Source: Nitrospinota bacterium (lineage in GTDB: Bacteria; JADFOP01). Taken from it: DNA of 25,770 nucleotides. Made by a program: the position numbers and the translations under genes. The notes beneath the pieces are model-generated. The model was not told where the DNA came from and ran no database searches. It was given only the letters and a program-made list of their open reading frames with translations. Below are positions 8,283 to 17,350 of this stretch, in pieces. The stretch lies in assembly GCA_022562795.1 (NCBI GenBank), contig JADFOP010000033.1:1-25770 (forward strand), in the 5' to 3' direction. Position 1 is the stretch's first letter; every line of letters starts with the position of its first letter.

Positions 8283-9654
8283 CCTCTCCCATACTAGCGA
8301 TGAGGGCCTCGCCCACCTTCCAGACATCGCCCGCCCCGAGGGTGAGCAGCAAATCGCCCGGTCGCAACCGCTCCTCCAGGAGAGGGAGAACGTCGCTCAC
8401 GTCCTCGACGTAGGAGACATCCCGGTGCCCATGCATCTTCACCCCTTCGTGGATCTGTCGGCCGCTGACCCCAGGGATAGGGGCCTCCCCAGCGGGGTAT
8501 ATACCGGTGGTGATAAGCACATCGGCCTCGTTAAAGGCCGAGAAGAAGTCCCTGAGGAGGTATTGGGTGCGGCTGTATCGGTGTGGTTGGAAGACTACCA
8601 CCAGGCGGCGCTCGCCCCAGCCGTCCTTGGCTGCCTTCAGAGTCGCTCGGATCTCCGCCGGGTGGTGTCCGTAGTCGTCCACAACCATTACCCCCTGTAG
8701 CTCGGCCTTGATTTGGAAGCGGCGCTCGATGCCGCCGAACTCGGCCAGAGCATCGGCAATGACGCCAAAGTCCAAATCCAGCTCCAATCCCACCGCGACA
8801 GCGGCAAGGCTGTTCAATACGTTGTGGACCCCCGGAATTTGGAGCCGCACGCGACCGAGGGGTCGGCCCTGATACCTCGCCGTGTAACTCGTCTCGGCGC
8901 CCTTGCGCTCAATCTCGCTACCCAGAAAGTCCGCCTGGCTCGACAACCCATAGGTGACAACCCGCCTCTCAATCCTCGGGATGAGCTCCTGGATGTGGGG
9001 CTCATCAAGACATAGGACGGCGAGCCCGTAGAACGGAACCTTGTTAATGAACGATAAAAACGTCTCCTGAAGGTGGGCCAGGTCGCGGTAGAAATCGAGA
9101 TGCTCCTCATCGATGGTTGTGACCACGGCCACGGTGGGCGAAAGGTTGAGAAAGGAGCCGTCGCTCTCATCGGCCTCCGCCACCAGATAGCGGCCCTGTC
9201 CTAGCCGCGCGTTGGTTCCCCACACATTTAGGCGCCCGCCAATTACAATGGTCGGGTCGAGACCCCCGTGGCTGAGCACGCTCGCCACGAGGCTCGTGGT
9301 CGTAGTCTTGCCGTGGGTGCCGGCAATGGCGATGCCGTACTTCATTCGCATCAGCTCGGCGAGCATCTCCGCCCGGCGGATGACGGGAATCTTGCGCTCC
9401 CGGGCCGCCTCCACCTCAACGTTGTCGGGCCCCACGGCCGAGGAGATGACGACAACGTCCGCCTCACCCACGTTTTCCGCGCTGTGGAAGCCGACGACGG
9501 TGGCGCCCAGCTCCGCGAGCCGACGCGTGATGGGCGTCTCCTCGAGGTCAGAGCCGCTAACCCTGTAGCCCAAATTGAGGAGGACCTCGGCGATTCCGCT
9601 CATGCCGATCCCGCCGATCCCAACGAAATGAACCTGCTGGGTTTTGCCTAGCAT
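8275..9654 (-). CDS. murC: UDP-N-acetylmuramate--L-alanine ligase MurC
   Basis: MurC adds L-Ala to UDP-MurNAc with ATP hydrolysis, the first peptide-stem step. The 459-residue protein has the UDP-binding N-terminal Rossmann motif [16 protein letters not shown] (10-25), the Mur ligase P-loop GTHGKTTTT (112-120), a central domain with DEEHLDFY, and the C-terminal motifs [10 protein letters not shown] and [11 protein letters not shown]. The start at 9654 was chosen because the protein then begins [10 protein letters not shown] immediately before the Rossmann motif and lies 4 nt after the murG stop; an upstream extension in the same frame only shadows murG. An AAGGAGG lies 12 nt upstream. Confidence 0.97.
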   Translation of the reverse strand: MLGKTQQVHFVGIGGIGMSGIAEVLLNLGYRVSGSDLEETPITRRLAELGATVVGFHSAENVGEADVVVISSAVGPDNVEVEAARERKIPVIRRAEMLAELMRMKYGIAIAGTHGKTTTTSLVASVLSHGGLDPTIVIGGRLNVWGTNARLGQGRYLVAEADESDGSFLNLSPTVAVVTTIDEEHLDFYRDLAHLQETFLSFINKVPFYGLAVLCLDEPHIQELIPRIERRVVTYGLSSQADFLGSEIERKGAETSYTARYQGRPLGRVRLQIPGVHNVLNSLAAVAVGLELDLDFGVIADALAEFGGIERRFQIKAELQGVMVVDDYGHHPAEIRATLKAAKDGWGERRLVVVFQPHRYSRTQYLLRDFFSAFNEADVLITTGIYPAGEAPIPGVSGRQIHEGVKMHGHRDVSYVEDVSDVLPLLEERLRPGDLLLTLGAGDVWKVGEALIASMGEDG

Positions 9655-9658
9655 TGCC

Positions 9659-10750
9659 TCAAGCCGCCTCCTTAATGAGTTTGAGCCCCAAGTCGACGAT
9701 CCGCTCGGCCGCATCCGTGACCCGGAGCCGTCGGCAGGCCGCCACCATCGACTCTCGCCGTTCGGGCTCCTCCAGCAATCGCCGCACCGATGAAGCGAGC
9801 CTCGGGCCGTCGCACTCTTCGTCGAGCAGAACCTCGGCCGCCCCATGGGCCTCCACCGCACGGGCGTTGATCTCTTGATGTCGGTGGGCGGCGTGGGGGA
9901 AGGGGACGAGGATGGCCGGCAACAAAGCGGCCAGCACCTCAGCCACCGTCATTGCCCCCGCCCGACAGACGACCAGGTCGGCCTCCCGGTAGCGGGCGGC
10001 CATGTCGTAGAAGAAGGGCTCCACCTCGGCCCCGCCCGGCCAGGCTTCGTAAGTCATCTTGACCTCCTGGTGGTGGCGGTGGCCAGCCTGATGGACAATG
10101 CGCAGACGGCCTTGGTAGTCCATCAGCGCTCCCAGGGCTTCACCCATAGCCCGGTTGAGGCGGACCGAGCCCTGGGAGCCGCCGAAGACGAGCAAGGTCC
10201 ACGGAGGCTCGCGCCTAACAAGGCGGTCTTGGGCGACGGCGTCGACCAACTCGCGCCGGAGGGGGTTGCCGGTCACCACAACCTTATCGGCCGGGAAGAA
10301 CTGGCTGCTCTCGGCGAAGGCCACGCATATGACGCGGGCCAGGCGAGCGAGCCAGCGGTTCGTCACCCCCGGATAGAAGTTTTGCTCCTGGAGGAGCACC
10401 GGCACCCCTCGCTTGGCCGCCACCCAGATGGCAGGCCCAGCGACGTAGCCGCCGACACCGACGGCTAGGTCCGGCCGGAAGCGCCCCACAATTTTCCATG
10501 CCTGGGCGATCCCCACGGGAAGGCGGGCCGCCCCCGCCAGACGGGCGGGTGCGCTCTTGCCGACGACGCCGCTCGCCGTGATGGTCTCCAAGTTGAAGCC
10601 CTCGCGGGGCACGACGGTCGCCTCGAGCCCGTTCCTGGTGCCAACGAAGAGCACCTCTCCAGCAGGCTCCCGTCGGAGAAACTCCTTGGCAATGGCGATC
10701 CCCGGGTAGAGATGCCCTCCCGTGCCTCCGCCGGCAATGAGCACGCGCAT
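9659..10750 (-). CDS. murG: MurG, lipid II-forming N-acetylglucosaminyltransferase
   Basis: MurG is a GT-B glycosyltransferase on the cytoplasmic face of the membrane that transfers GlcNAc from UDP-GlcNAc to lipid I, giving lipid II. The 363-residue protein begins with the family motif [15 protein letters not shown] (7-21). [10 protein letters not shown] and [10 protein letters not shown] occur in the N-terminal domain. The C-terminal domain carries [11 protein letters not shown] and the UDP-binding [12 protein letters not shown] plus [14 protein letters not shown]. The ATG at 10750 shares one base with the ftsW stop (TGATG), and GGGAGGG lies 8 nt upstream. A longer upstream frame exists but overlaps ftsW and is not supported. 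Confidence 0.97.
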   Translation of the reverse strand: MRVLIAGGGTGGHLYPGIAIAKEFLRREPAGEVLFVGTRNGLEATVVPREGFNLETITASGVVGKSAPARLAGAARLPVGIAQAWKIVGRFRPDLAVGVGGYVAGPAIWVAAKRGVPVLLQEQNFYPGVTNRWLARLARVICVAFAESSQFFPADKVVVTGNPLRRELVDAVAQDRLVRREPPWTLLVFGGSQGSVRLNRAMGEALGALMDYQGRLRIVHQAGHRHHQEVKMTYEAWPGGAEVEPFFYDMAARYREADLVVCRAGAMTVAEVLAALLPAILVPFPHAAHRHQEINARAVEAHGAAEVLLDEECDGPRLASSVRRLLEEPERRESMVAACRRLRVTDAAERIVDLGLKLIKEAA

Positions 10751-11880
10751 CAGCGGAGCCCTCCCGACCGCTCGGCCCGGCGCGATAGATTCAACAGGAG
10801 CCCCACGGCCAGGCAGGTGACCACCAGCGAGGAGCCACCTATGCTGATGAACGGCAAAGGCAACCCCTTGGTGGGCAGCAACCCCACGACGACCCCCATG
10901 TTGATGAGGGCCTGCAGGGCGATGAACGCCGTACATCCCCCGGCAAGGTAGGCTCCGTAGGCATCGGGGTATCGGGAAGCGAGACGAAGGCCCCGCCAGA
11001 TTAGAATGCCGAAGAGCAAACAGAGCCCCGTTGCGCCAATGAACCCCAACTCTTCTCCCACAACGGCGAAGATGAAATCGGTGTGCGCCTCGGGCAGGTA
11101 GAAGAGCTTCTGGGTGCCCCGGCCCAGGCCCTGGCCGAAAAGCCCGCCCCGGCCCAGGGCCAGGTAGGACTGGACCATCTGAAAGCCCGTGCCCGAGGGG
11201 TCGGCCCAGGGGTTCAAGAAGGACAGGAGGCGGCGGCGGCGGTATCCGGCTGAGGCCACGGCGACCGCCAGGACTGGCACGACGGCTGCGGCCGCCCCCG
11301 CGAGGTAGCTCCACGGTATCCCCCCCAGGACGAGCATGACCGCCACCACGGCGCCGATGAGGATGGCCGTGCCCAGGTCGGGCTCGACCAAAACGAGGGC
11401 CACGAGGATGCCCGGCACGACCATTCCCTTGAGGTAGACAGACAACGCCTCGCGCCTACAATCCTCCCGGCCGGCGAGCCAGCGGGCGAGATACAGCACA
11501 CAGACGAGCTTCGCAAATTCCGAGGGCTGGACGGACAGAGGGCCAACGGGCAGCCACCGCTGCGCGCCTCCCACAGCGCGGCCGACCCCAGGTATCAGCA
11601 CTAACCCTAATAGGGCGGCCACAACGACAACGGCGGGCATCGTCCAGCGCTTGACCCATTCCAGGTTCACGACGGCGGCGCACCCCATGGCCACCAGCCC
11701 GAGGGCGAGCCAGACGGACTGGCGCTTCACGAAGTAGTAGGTGTCCTTGTAGCGCTCGAGGGCGACGATGGCGCTCGAGCTGTTTACCATCACCAGCCCC
11801 ACGGTGAGCAGCATAAGGACCGTAAAGAGGATGACGGGGTCAACCCGGGCCTTTTCGGGAAGCGTCAACACCCTTTTCAT
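10750..11880 (-). CDS. ftsW: FtsW, SEDS-family septal peptidoglycan glycosyltransferase
   Basis: FtsW polymerises lipid II into septal glycan strands together with FtsI. The 376-residue protein is a polytopic membrane protein with about ten hydrophobic segments. Family signatures are SVQPSEFAKL (116-125), LVEPDLGTA (164-172), PEAHTDFIFAVVGEELGF (263-280) and KGLPLPFISIGGSSL (338-352). The start at 11880 overlaps the murD stop (ATGA) and is preceded by AAGGGG at 5-nt spacing; a longer frame upstream only shadows murD. RodA is the close paralogue, but the dcw context between murD and murG identifies FtsW. Confidence 0.96.
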   Translation of the reverse strand: MKRVLTLPEKARVDPVILFTVLMLLTVGLVMVNSSSAIVALERYKDTYYFVKRQSVWLALGLVAMGCAAVVNLEWVKRWTMPAVVVVAALLGLVLIPGVGRAVGGAQRWLPVGPLSVQPSEFAKLVCVLYLARWLAGREDCRREALSVYLKGMVVPGILVALVLVEPDLGTAILIGAVVAVMLVLGGIPWSYLAGAAAAVVPVLAVAVASAGYRRRRLLSFLNPWADPSGTGFQMVQSYLALGRGGLFGQGLGRGTQKLFYLPEAHTDFIFAVVGEELGFIGATGLCLLFGILIWRGLRLASRYPDAYGAYLAGGCTAFIALQALINMGVVVGLLPTKGLPLPFISIGGSSLVVTCLAVGLLLNLSRRAERSGGLR

Positions 11881-13253
11881 CGCAGCCCCTTCACCGCGGC
11901 CTTGAAAGAGAGGCCACGCTCCTCGAAATCCCGAAACGAATCGAAACTGGCGCACGCCGGACTCAAGAGCACAACATCTCCGGGCTTGGCCATCAAAAAT
12001 GCCGTGCTAACAGCCGCCTCAAGGTTTTCGGCCCGCTCGACGAAGGCGTATCCGTTCAAAATCAGCGAAAGGCGCTCGGCCGCCTCCCCTATGAGGACGA
12101 CAGCCCGGACCTTCTTAGATACGAGCCCGCAGAGGGGGGAGAAATCGCTCCCCTTGTCTTGCCCTCCGGCGATGAGGACGACGGGCCGATCCACGCTCTT
12201 AAGGGCGTTCATAACGGCCCCGACGTTTGTACCTTTGCTGTCGTTTATGAAGGTCACCCCTTCGATGGTGGCCACCTCCTCCATCCGGTGCTCGAGCCCG
12301 ACGAAGCGCCCCAGCACCTCGACCATTTGATCGGGTGCGACACCCATCAAGAAGGCCACGCAGGTGGCCGCAAGAACGTTTTCCACGTTCCGCTTAGCAT
12401 CCGCCGAGAGGGCCTCCAGTCCGTACAAGTGCTCTTCACGACCATTCTCCCTCCAGCGGACCTCCTCCCCATGGCGGAAAGCGCCCCGGTCAACGGGCCC
12501 ATCGGCGCGGAAGGCGAATCGACGGCTTCGCCCCTCCCGCCCCCAGCCGAGCAGAAGAGGGTCGCCATCGTTGAGCACCACACTGTCGGTGATCCCCTGG
12601 GCGGCGTAGATGCGCCGCTTGAGATCCGCATAGGCCCCGAATGAGCCGTGGCGGTCGAGGTGATCTTCCGTAACGTTCAAGACCAAAGCGATCGAGGGCC
12701 GAAAGTCCCGGACCCCCTCGATCTGAAAGGTGGATACCTCGGCCAATAGATAGTCGGCGTCGGCCGCCTCTTCGACGAGGCCCGCCACCGGGGTGCCAAT
12801 GTTGCCGCCCACTACCACCCGCAGGCCCGCGGCTTGGGCCATCTGTCCGATGAGCGTGGTGGTGGTCGATTTCCCGTTGGAGCCGGTCACCGCCACCCAA
12901 GGGATGTCCAGGAGCCGCCAGGCCAGCTCAATCTCACTGATAACCTCCACCCCGGCCTCCCGGGCCGCCGCCAGGGGTGGGGCGTCCCACGCGACCCCGG
13001 GGCTCGTCACCACCAGATGGGCCCGGCGGAAGAGCTCCAGGGGGTGGCCGCCGAAGGCGGACTCCACACCATCGGGAAGAGCCGCCGCCGCCTCGCCGAG
13101 CTCCGAGGAGGCCTTGGCGTCCGAGACGGTCACCCGGGCCCCTAGGCCCGCCAGGAGCCTTGTAGTCGCGACACCCGTCCGCCCCAGACCGACCACCACA
13201 ACTCGGCGGCCGTTTAAGCTTCGGGCGTACGCGCTCTGCTCGATGGTCTTCAC
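11877..13253 (-). CDS. murD: UDP-N-acetylmuramoylalanine--D-glutamate ligase MurD
   Basis: MurD adds D-Glu to UDP-MurNAc-L-Ala. The 458-residue protein has an N-terminal UDP-binding domain (VVVVGLGRTGVA, 18-29), the P-loop AVTGSNGKSTTTT (121-133), NVTEDHLDRHGS in the central domain, and the C-terminal motifs NDSKGTN, AGGQDKGSDF and LLSPACASFDSF. The start is GTG at 13253, with GGGGAG 5 nt upstream and 10 nt after the mraY stop. The end overlaps ftsW. Confidence 0.97.
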   Translation of the reverse strand: MKTIEQSAYARSLNGRRVVVVGLGRTGVATTRLLAGLGARVTVSDAKASSELGEAAAALPDGVESAFGGHPLELFRRAHLVVTSPGVAWDAPPLAAAREAGVEVISEIELAWRLLDIPWVAVTGSNGKSTTTTLIGQMAQAAGLRVVVGGNIGTPVAGLVEEAADADYLLAEVSTFQIEGVRDFRPSIALVLNVTEDHLDRHGSFGAYADLKRRIYAAQGITDSVVLNDGDPLLLGWGREGRSRRFAFRADGPVDRGAFRHGEEVRWRENGREEHLYGLEALSADAKRNVENVLAATCVAFLMGVAPDQMVEVLGRFVGLEHRMEEVATIEGVTFINDSKGTNVGAVMNALKSVDRPVVLIAGGQDKGSDFSPLCGLVSKKVRAVVLIGEAAERLSLILNGYAFVERAENLEAAVSTAFLMAKPGDVVLLSPACASFDSFRDFEERGLSFKAAVKGLR

Positions 13254-13263
13254 GGCTTCTCCC

Positions 13264-14352
13264 CTAACGCAACTTCAGGGTAGATAAGCTCAGCAGGGCG
13301 AGGACGATGGCGATTATCCAGAACCGGACGATCACCTTCGGCTCCTCCCAGCCCTTGACCTCAAAATGGTGGTGGAGGGGAGCCATCTTGAAGATTCGCT
13401 TGCCCCCGCTCCATCGGAAGTACGCAACCTGCAGGATGACCGATAGGGCTTCGATGACGAACAGCCCCCCCACCACCAACAGCAGGAGTTCGTGTTTGGT
13501 AATTACCGCCGCCGTGCCCAGCAGGCCCCCTAGGGCCAGGGCGCCCACATCTCCCATGAAAATCTCGGCCGGATAGGAGTTGTACCAGAGAAAGCCTAGG
13601 CCCGCCCCGATCATGGCGGCCCCGAAGACCGCCACCTCGCCCGCGCCCCGGATATGGATGATGTTGAGGTACTTGGCAAACCCGCTGTGGCCCGTCACGT
13701 AGGCGATGACCACGTATGCGACGGTGGCAATTATCACCGGCCCGATGGCCAGCCCATCGAGCCCGTCTGTGATATTGACGGCGTTGCTCACCCCCACGAT
13801 GACCAGCACGACAAAGGGGATGTAAAACAGGCCCAGGTCCGGCACCGCCCGCTTGAAGAAGGGAATCGTCAGGTGAGACACAAAGGGGTGGCCGTGGGGG
13901 TCGAAGTATAGGAAACACGCCACACCGAGCGCCACAACACACTGGGCCGCCAGCTTCTCCCGCACCCCCAGGCCCTTCTTCTCCTTGAGGATGACTTTGC
14001 GGTAATCGTCGGCGAAGCCGATGAGGCCGAAACCGACAGCCGTATAGAGGAGCAACCAGACGTACTTGTTGGTGAGGTCCGCCCACAGGATGACGGAGAC
14101 GAACAGGGCCAGGAGGATGAGCGTCCCGCCCATGGTCGGTGTCCCCTCTTTCGTCAGGTGGGTCTTAGGGCCATCGTCGCGGATGGACTCGCCCAGGGAG
14201 TAGCGCCGGTGGAAGGCGATGAGGACCGGCCCCAACACAAGGCTCACCGCCATCGCGGTCAGAAGGGCGTAGGAGGCCCGGAATGTAATATACCGGAAGA
14301 CGTTGAATCCAATGAAGTAGTCCTTCAGAGGGTAGAGGAGATGGTAGAGCAT
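13264..14352 (-). CDS. mraY: Phospho-N-acetylmuramoyl-pentapeptide transferase MraY
   Basis: MraY is the integral membrane enzyme that makes lipid I from UDP-MurNAc-pentapeptide and undecaprenyl phosphate. The 362-residue protein has about ten membrane helices. Catalytic landmarks are KEGTPTMGG (68-76), FADDYRK with Asp115/Asp116, NAVNITDGLDGLA (190-202) carrying further acidic metal and substrate ligands, MGDVGALALGG and the C-terminal MAPLHHHFE with its His triad. The ATG at 14352 shares one base with the murF stop (TGATG). Length and motif spacing are normal. Confidence 0.98.
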   Translation of the reverse strand: MLYHLLYPLKDYFIGFNVFRYITFRASYALLTAMAVSLVLGPVLIAFHRRYSLGESIRDDGPKTHLTKEGTPTMGGTLILLALFVSVILWADLTNKYVWLLLYTAVGFGLIGFADDYRKVILKEKKGLGVREKLAAQCVVALGVACFLYFDPHGHPFVSHLTIPFFKRAVPDLGLFYIPFVVLVIVGVSNAVNITDGLDGLAIGPVIIATVAYVVIAYVTGHSGFAKYLNIIHIRGAGEVAVFGAAMIGAGLGFLWYNSYPAEIFMGDVGALALGGLLGTAAVITKHELLLLVVGGLFVIEALSVILQVAYFRWSGGKRIFKMAPLHHHFEVKGWEEPKVIVRFWIIAIVLALLSLSTLKLR

Positions 14353-15776
14353 CAGCCTTCCTCCTCCTTCTTGACCAAGAGCTCCACGACCCGCTCCATG
14401 GCCGAGCCCCGCGAGCCCTTGACCAGGATCCAGCCCCCCTCAGGCACCAGGTCCCTGAGGGCATCAGCCGCCTCAGCGTGGTCGTCACACCGGACCGCCT
14501 GGCTGGCAGGCAAGCCCGCCGCCTCGGCCGCCCGGGCCGCCTCGGCGGCCACCGGCCCCACGGTGACGAGCACCTCCACCCCGTCCACCACCGCGAGCCG
14601 ACCCATCTCGGCGTGAGCCTCCGGGGCGTTCGGACCCAGCTCGCGCATCTCGCCGAAGCAAAATCCACCGGGGGCGGAGCCCTTCATTGTAACGAAGGTC
14701 TGCAGCGCCGCCCGTGTCGAGGCGGGGTTGGCGTTGTATGCGTCGTTGATGACCGTCCAACCCCCGACGGCCATCCGCTCCATCCGCATCTTCGGCAGCT
14801 CGACGTTCTCCAGGCCCCGGGGGATTGCCTCCACCGGAACTTCCAAGGCGAGGGCCGCAGCCGCAGCCGCCAGCGCGTTCATTACATTGTGGGCCCCCGG
14901 AGCCCTGAGGGAAACGGGAGACTTCGCGCCGCCCGCCACGAGGGTAAACCGGACGCCCTCGGCCCCCAGTTCCTCGGGCGCCTCGGCGGTGACCTCGGCC
15001 TCAGCTCCGAGACCGAACGTCACTATGCGGTCGGGCGCCCGGGCGCTCAAGGCCAGGGTCAGGGGGTCGTCGGCATTAAGCACAGCGATGCCGTCAGGCG
15101 GAAGGGCCTCGATTAGCTCTCCTTTTGCCGCCTGGACACCCTCGACGGTCTTGAGAAATTCGAGGTGGGCCTCACCAACGTTCGTCACGACCCCCACCTT
15201 GGGCTCGGCCAGTGCGCTCAGGGCGGCAATCTCGCCGGGGTGGTTCATCCCGATCTCCGTGCACGCGACCTCGTGGGTCGCATCGAGGTGGGCCAGAGTC
15301 AGGGGCAGCCCGATGTGGTTGTTGAAGCTCGCCTCACTCTTCAAAGTCGTGAACCTGGTCGCCAAGCACGCGGCGGTCATCTCCTTGACGGTCGTTTTGC
15401 CGTTGCTGCCGGTGATGGCCACCAGAGGCACCGGGTGGCGGGACCGATTGAATGCGGCCAGCGCATGGAGGGCCCGAAGGGTATCCTCAACCAAAACGAG
15501 GGGCGGCACGTTCCGACCGCCGGCCCGCCCATTGTCGTTGCGCAACCCCTCCAGCGAAGAAGCGTCGTCCACCACGGCCCCCGCCGCCCCAGCCGTAAAG
15601 GCCTCGTGCAGGAAGGCATGGCCGTCATGGTTCTCGCCCCGCAGGGCGAAAAAGAGCTGGCCGGGCTTCAGGGTCCGGGTGTCAATGGAGACCCCAACCG
15701 CCTCGCCCTCGGACTCACCACCGAGCAGGCTTCCGCCCGTAGCCTGCTCTAGCTCTTTTAGCGTGTAGCGGCTCAT
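14352..15776 (-). CDS. murF: UDP-MurNAc-tripeptide--D-alanyl-D-alanine ligase MurF
   Basis: MurF attaches D-Ala-D-Ala to complete UDP-MurNAc-pentapeptide. The 474-residue protein has an N-terminal MurF-type domain (IDTRTLKPGQLFFALRGEN, 31-49), the P-loop ITGSNGKTT (121-129), NVGEAHLEFL in the central domain, and the C-terminal motif INDAYNANPAS followed by a conserved LVKGSRGSAMERVV near the end. The start overlaps the murE stop (ATGA). No ddl partner is in the window, so D-Ala-D-Ala must be made elsewhere in the genome. Confidence 0.97.
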   Translation of the reverse strand: MSRYTLKELEQATGGSLLGGESEGEAVGVSIDTRTLKPGQLFFALRGENHDGHAFLHEAFTAGAAGAVVDDASSLEGLRNDNGRAGGRNVPPLVLVEDTLRALHALAAFNRSRHPVPLVAITGSNGKTTVKEMTAACLATRFTTLKSEASFNNHIGLPLTLAHLDATHEVACTEIGMNHPGEIAALSALAEPKVGVVTNVGEAHLEFLKTVEGVQAAKGELIEALPPDGIAVLNADDPLTLALSARAPDRIVTFGLGAEAEVTAEAPEELGAEGVRFTLVAGGAKSPVSLRAPGAHNVMNALAAAAAALALEVPVEAIPRGLENVELPKMRMERMAVGGWTVINDAYNANPASTRAALQTFVTMKGSAPGGFCFGEMRELGPNAPEAHAEMGRLAVVDGVEVLVTVGPVAAEAARAAEAAGLPASQAVRCDDHAEAADALRDLVPEGGWILVKGSRGSAMERVVELLVKKEEEG

Positions 15777-17281
15777 GGCACCACCCTATGGGACTGTCGG
15801 GCCTCCAGGGCCTGGCGGGCCACCTCCCGGTCGTCAAACGGGAGTCGCTCCGCACCAATAATCTGGTAGGTCTCATGCCCTTTGCCGGCGATGAGGACGA
15901 AGTCGCCCTTTCGGGCCCGCCCCACGGCCTCCGCAATGGCCTCCCGCCGGTCGGGAAGAACGACGGTCCGCTTCCGCGCGCCCGGCACCTCGTCGATCCC
16001 GGCGAGAATCTGGCCGATGATGGCGTCAGGGTCTTCGGTGCGGGGATTGTCGCTGGTGACAATGACCTCGTCGGCGAAGGTGGCCGCCACGGAACCCATT
16101 TTGGGCCTCTTGAGGTGGTCGCGGTCGCCGCCGCAGCCAAAGACCGCTACAAGGCGGGCCGGCTCGAGAGAGCGGGCCGCTTCCAGGGCGTTTCTAAGCG
16201 CGTCGTCGGTGTGGGCGTAATCGACAACGACGGTGAAGTCCTGACCGGCCTCCACCCGCTCGAATCTCCCGGGAATGGCCCGGCAGGACTCCAGACCCTC
16301 CCGGATGGTCGCAGGCTCTATGCCCGCCTGCAGCCCCACGCAGACGGCCGCCAGCATATTATATACGTTGTGACGGCCGATAAGTGGGCTTTCGACCCGG
16401 AGCGTCCCCGCCGGTGTGGCGGCGGTGAATCGGATCCCCTTGACAGACATCTCGATGCCAGAGGCCGAGACGTCGGCCTTCCCCTCCAAGCCGTAGGTCA
16501 TCAGATCCCGGCGATCAGGGTGGAGGAGCCTGGCGATCCAAGGGTCATCGGCGTTGAGAATGGCCGTGCGAAAGGCGTATTCGTTAAAGAGCTTCGCTTT
16601 GGCCAGGAAATAATCCTCCAGGGAGAGGTGAAAGTCGAGGTGATCCTGGCTGAATGAGGTGAACACACAGGACTCGAAGACGCACCCGACCGTACGCTGA
16701 AGAACGAGGGCATGGGAGCTAACCTCTAATACACAATAAGTCAAATTTTCCTCCACCATGCGGGCCAGCGCCCCCTGGAGGACGGGGGCCTCGGGGGTGG
16801 TGTGTAGGGCCGACGCCTCTTCGTCTCCGAAGCGATAGAAGAGGGTGCCCAACAAGCCCGTTCGCACACCCGCCGCGCGCAGGACGCTGTCGATGAGCAG
16901 CGAGGTCGTCGTCTTGCCGTTTGTTCCGGTCACCCCGATGAGGGCGAGCCGGCGGGATGGTTCGCCGTAGAAGTTCGTGGCCACCAGGGCCAGAGCGCGT
17001 CGCGTGTCGGGCACCACCACCAGCGTGGCCTCCTCGCCGTCGTGAGGATGCAAGGCCCCGGCGGGGACCTCTCCTTCGGCGACGATGAGCGCGGCTCCTT
17101 TTTGGACCGCCTCCGGAATGAAGCTGTGCCCATCGGCCGTTGTTCCTCGTACGGCGATAAAGCACGCCCCGGGGCCCACATCGTCGCTATGAAAGACTAC
17201 GGTCGAGACCTCACGGTCAAGACGCCCTTGAACGGCAAGGACCTCCACGCCTGTGAGCAGGGAGGTGATATCCACCCGCAT
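15773..17281 (-). CDS. murE: UDP-MurNAc-L-alanyl-D-glutamate--meso-diaminopimelate ligase MurE
   Basis: MurE adds the third stem-peptide residue. The 502-residue protein has the UDP-binding N-terminal domain (about 1-105), the P-loop GVTGTNGKTTT (116-126), the probable carbamylated Lys228 in LAKAKLF, VVVDYAHTDDALRNAL (351-366) and FGCGGDRDHLKRPKMG (381-396). The substrate-selecting motif TSDNPRTEDP contains DNPR at 411-414, which family knowledge ties to meso-diaminopimelate rather than lysine, and AGKGHETYQ lies near the C-terminus. The start follows a G-rich run (GGGGGG) very close to the ATG. A 69-nt spacer separates it from ftsI, one of the larger gaps inside the cluster. Confidence 0.97.
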   Translation of the reverse strand: MRVDITSLLTGVEVLAVQGRLDREVSTVVFHSDDVGPGACFIAVRGTTADGHSFIPEAVQKGAALIVAEGEVPAGALHPHDGEEATLVVVPDTRRALALVATNFYGEPSRRLALIGVTGTNGKTTTSLLIDSVLRAAGVRTGLLGTLFYRFGDEEASALHTTPEAPVLQGALARMVEENLTYCVLEVSSHALVLQRTVGCVFESCVFTSFSQDHLDFHLSLEDYFLAKAKLFNEYAFRTAILNADDPWIARLLHPDRRDLMTYGLEGKADVSASGIEMSVKGIRFTAATPAGTLRVESPLIGRHNVYNMLAAVCVGLQAGIEPATIREGLESCRAIPGRFERVEAGQDFTVVVDYAHTDDALRNALEAARSLEPARLVAVFGCGGDRDHLKRPKMGSVAATFADEVIVTSDNPRTEDPDAIIGQILAGIDEVPGARKRTVVLPDRREAIAEAVGRARKGDFVLIAGKGHETYQIIGAERLPFDDREVARQALEARQSHRVVP

Positions 17282-17350
17282 TGCCCCCCGGCATCTGCGG
17301 CCCGCCCTTACGGAGGCGGCGCCCCTGATGCCGTAACAGCCTCCACATTC

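Noticed and set aside
9655-9861. Upstream extension of MurC
   Set aside because: It overlaps murG with low-complexity Arg/Ser/Gly residues. The MurC Rossmann motif begins right after the ATG at 9654.
10751-11314. Upstream extension of MurG
   Set aside because: It only shadows ftsW. The MurG family starts at [12 protein letters not shown], and the ATG at 10750 has a good Shine-Dalgarno.
14728-15768. 346-codon plus-strand open frame opposite murF
   Set aside because: This is an antisense shadow in high-GC DNA. The composition is Ala/Ser/Arg/Pro biased with no motif.
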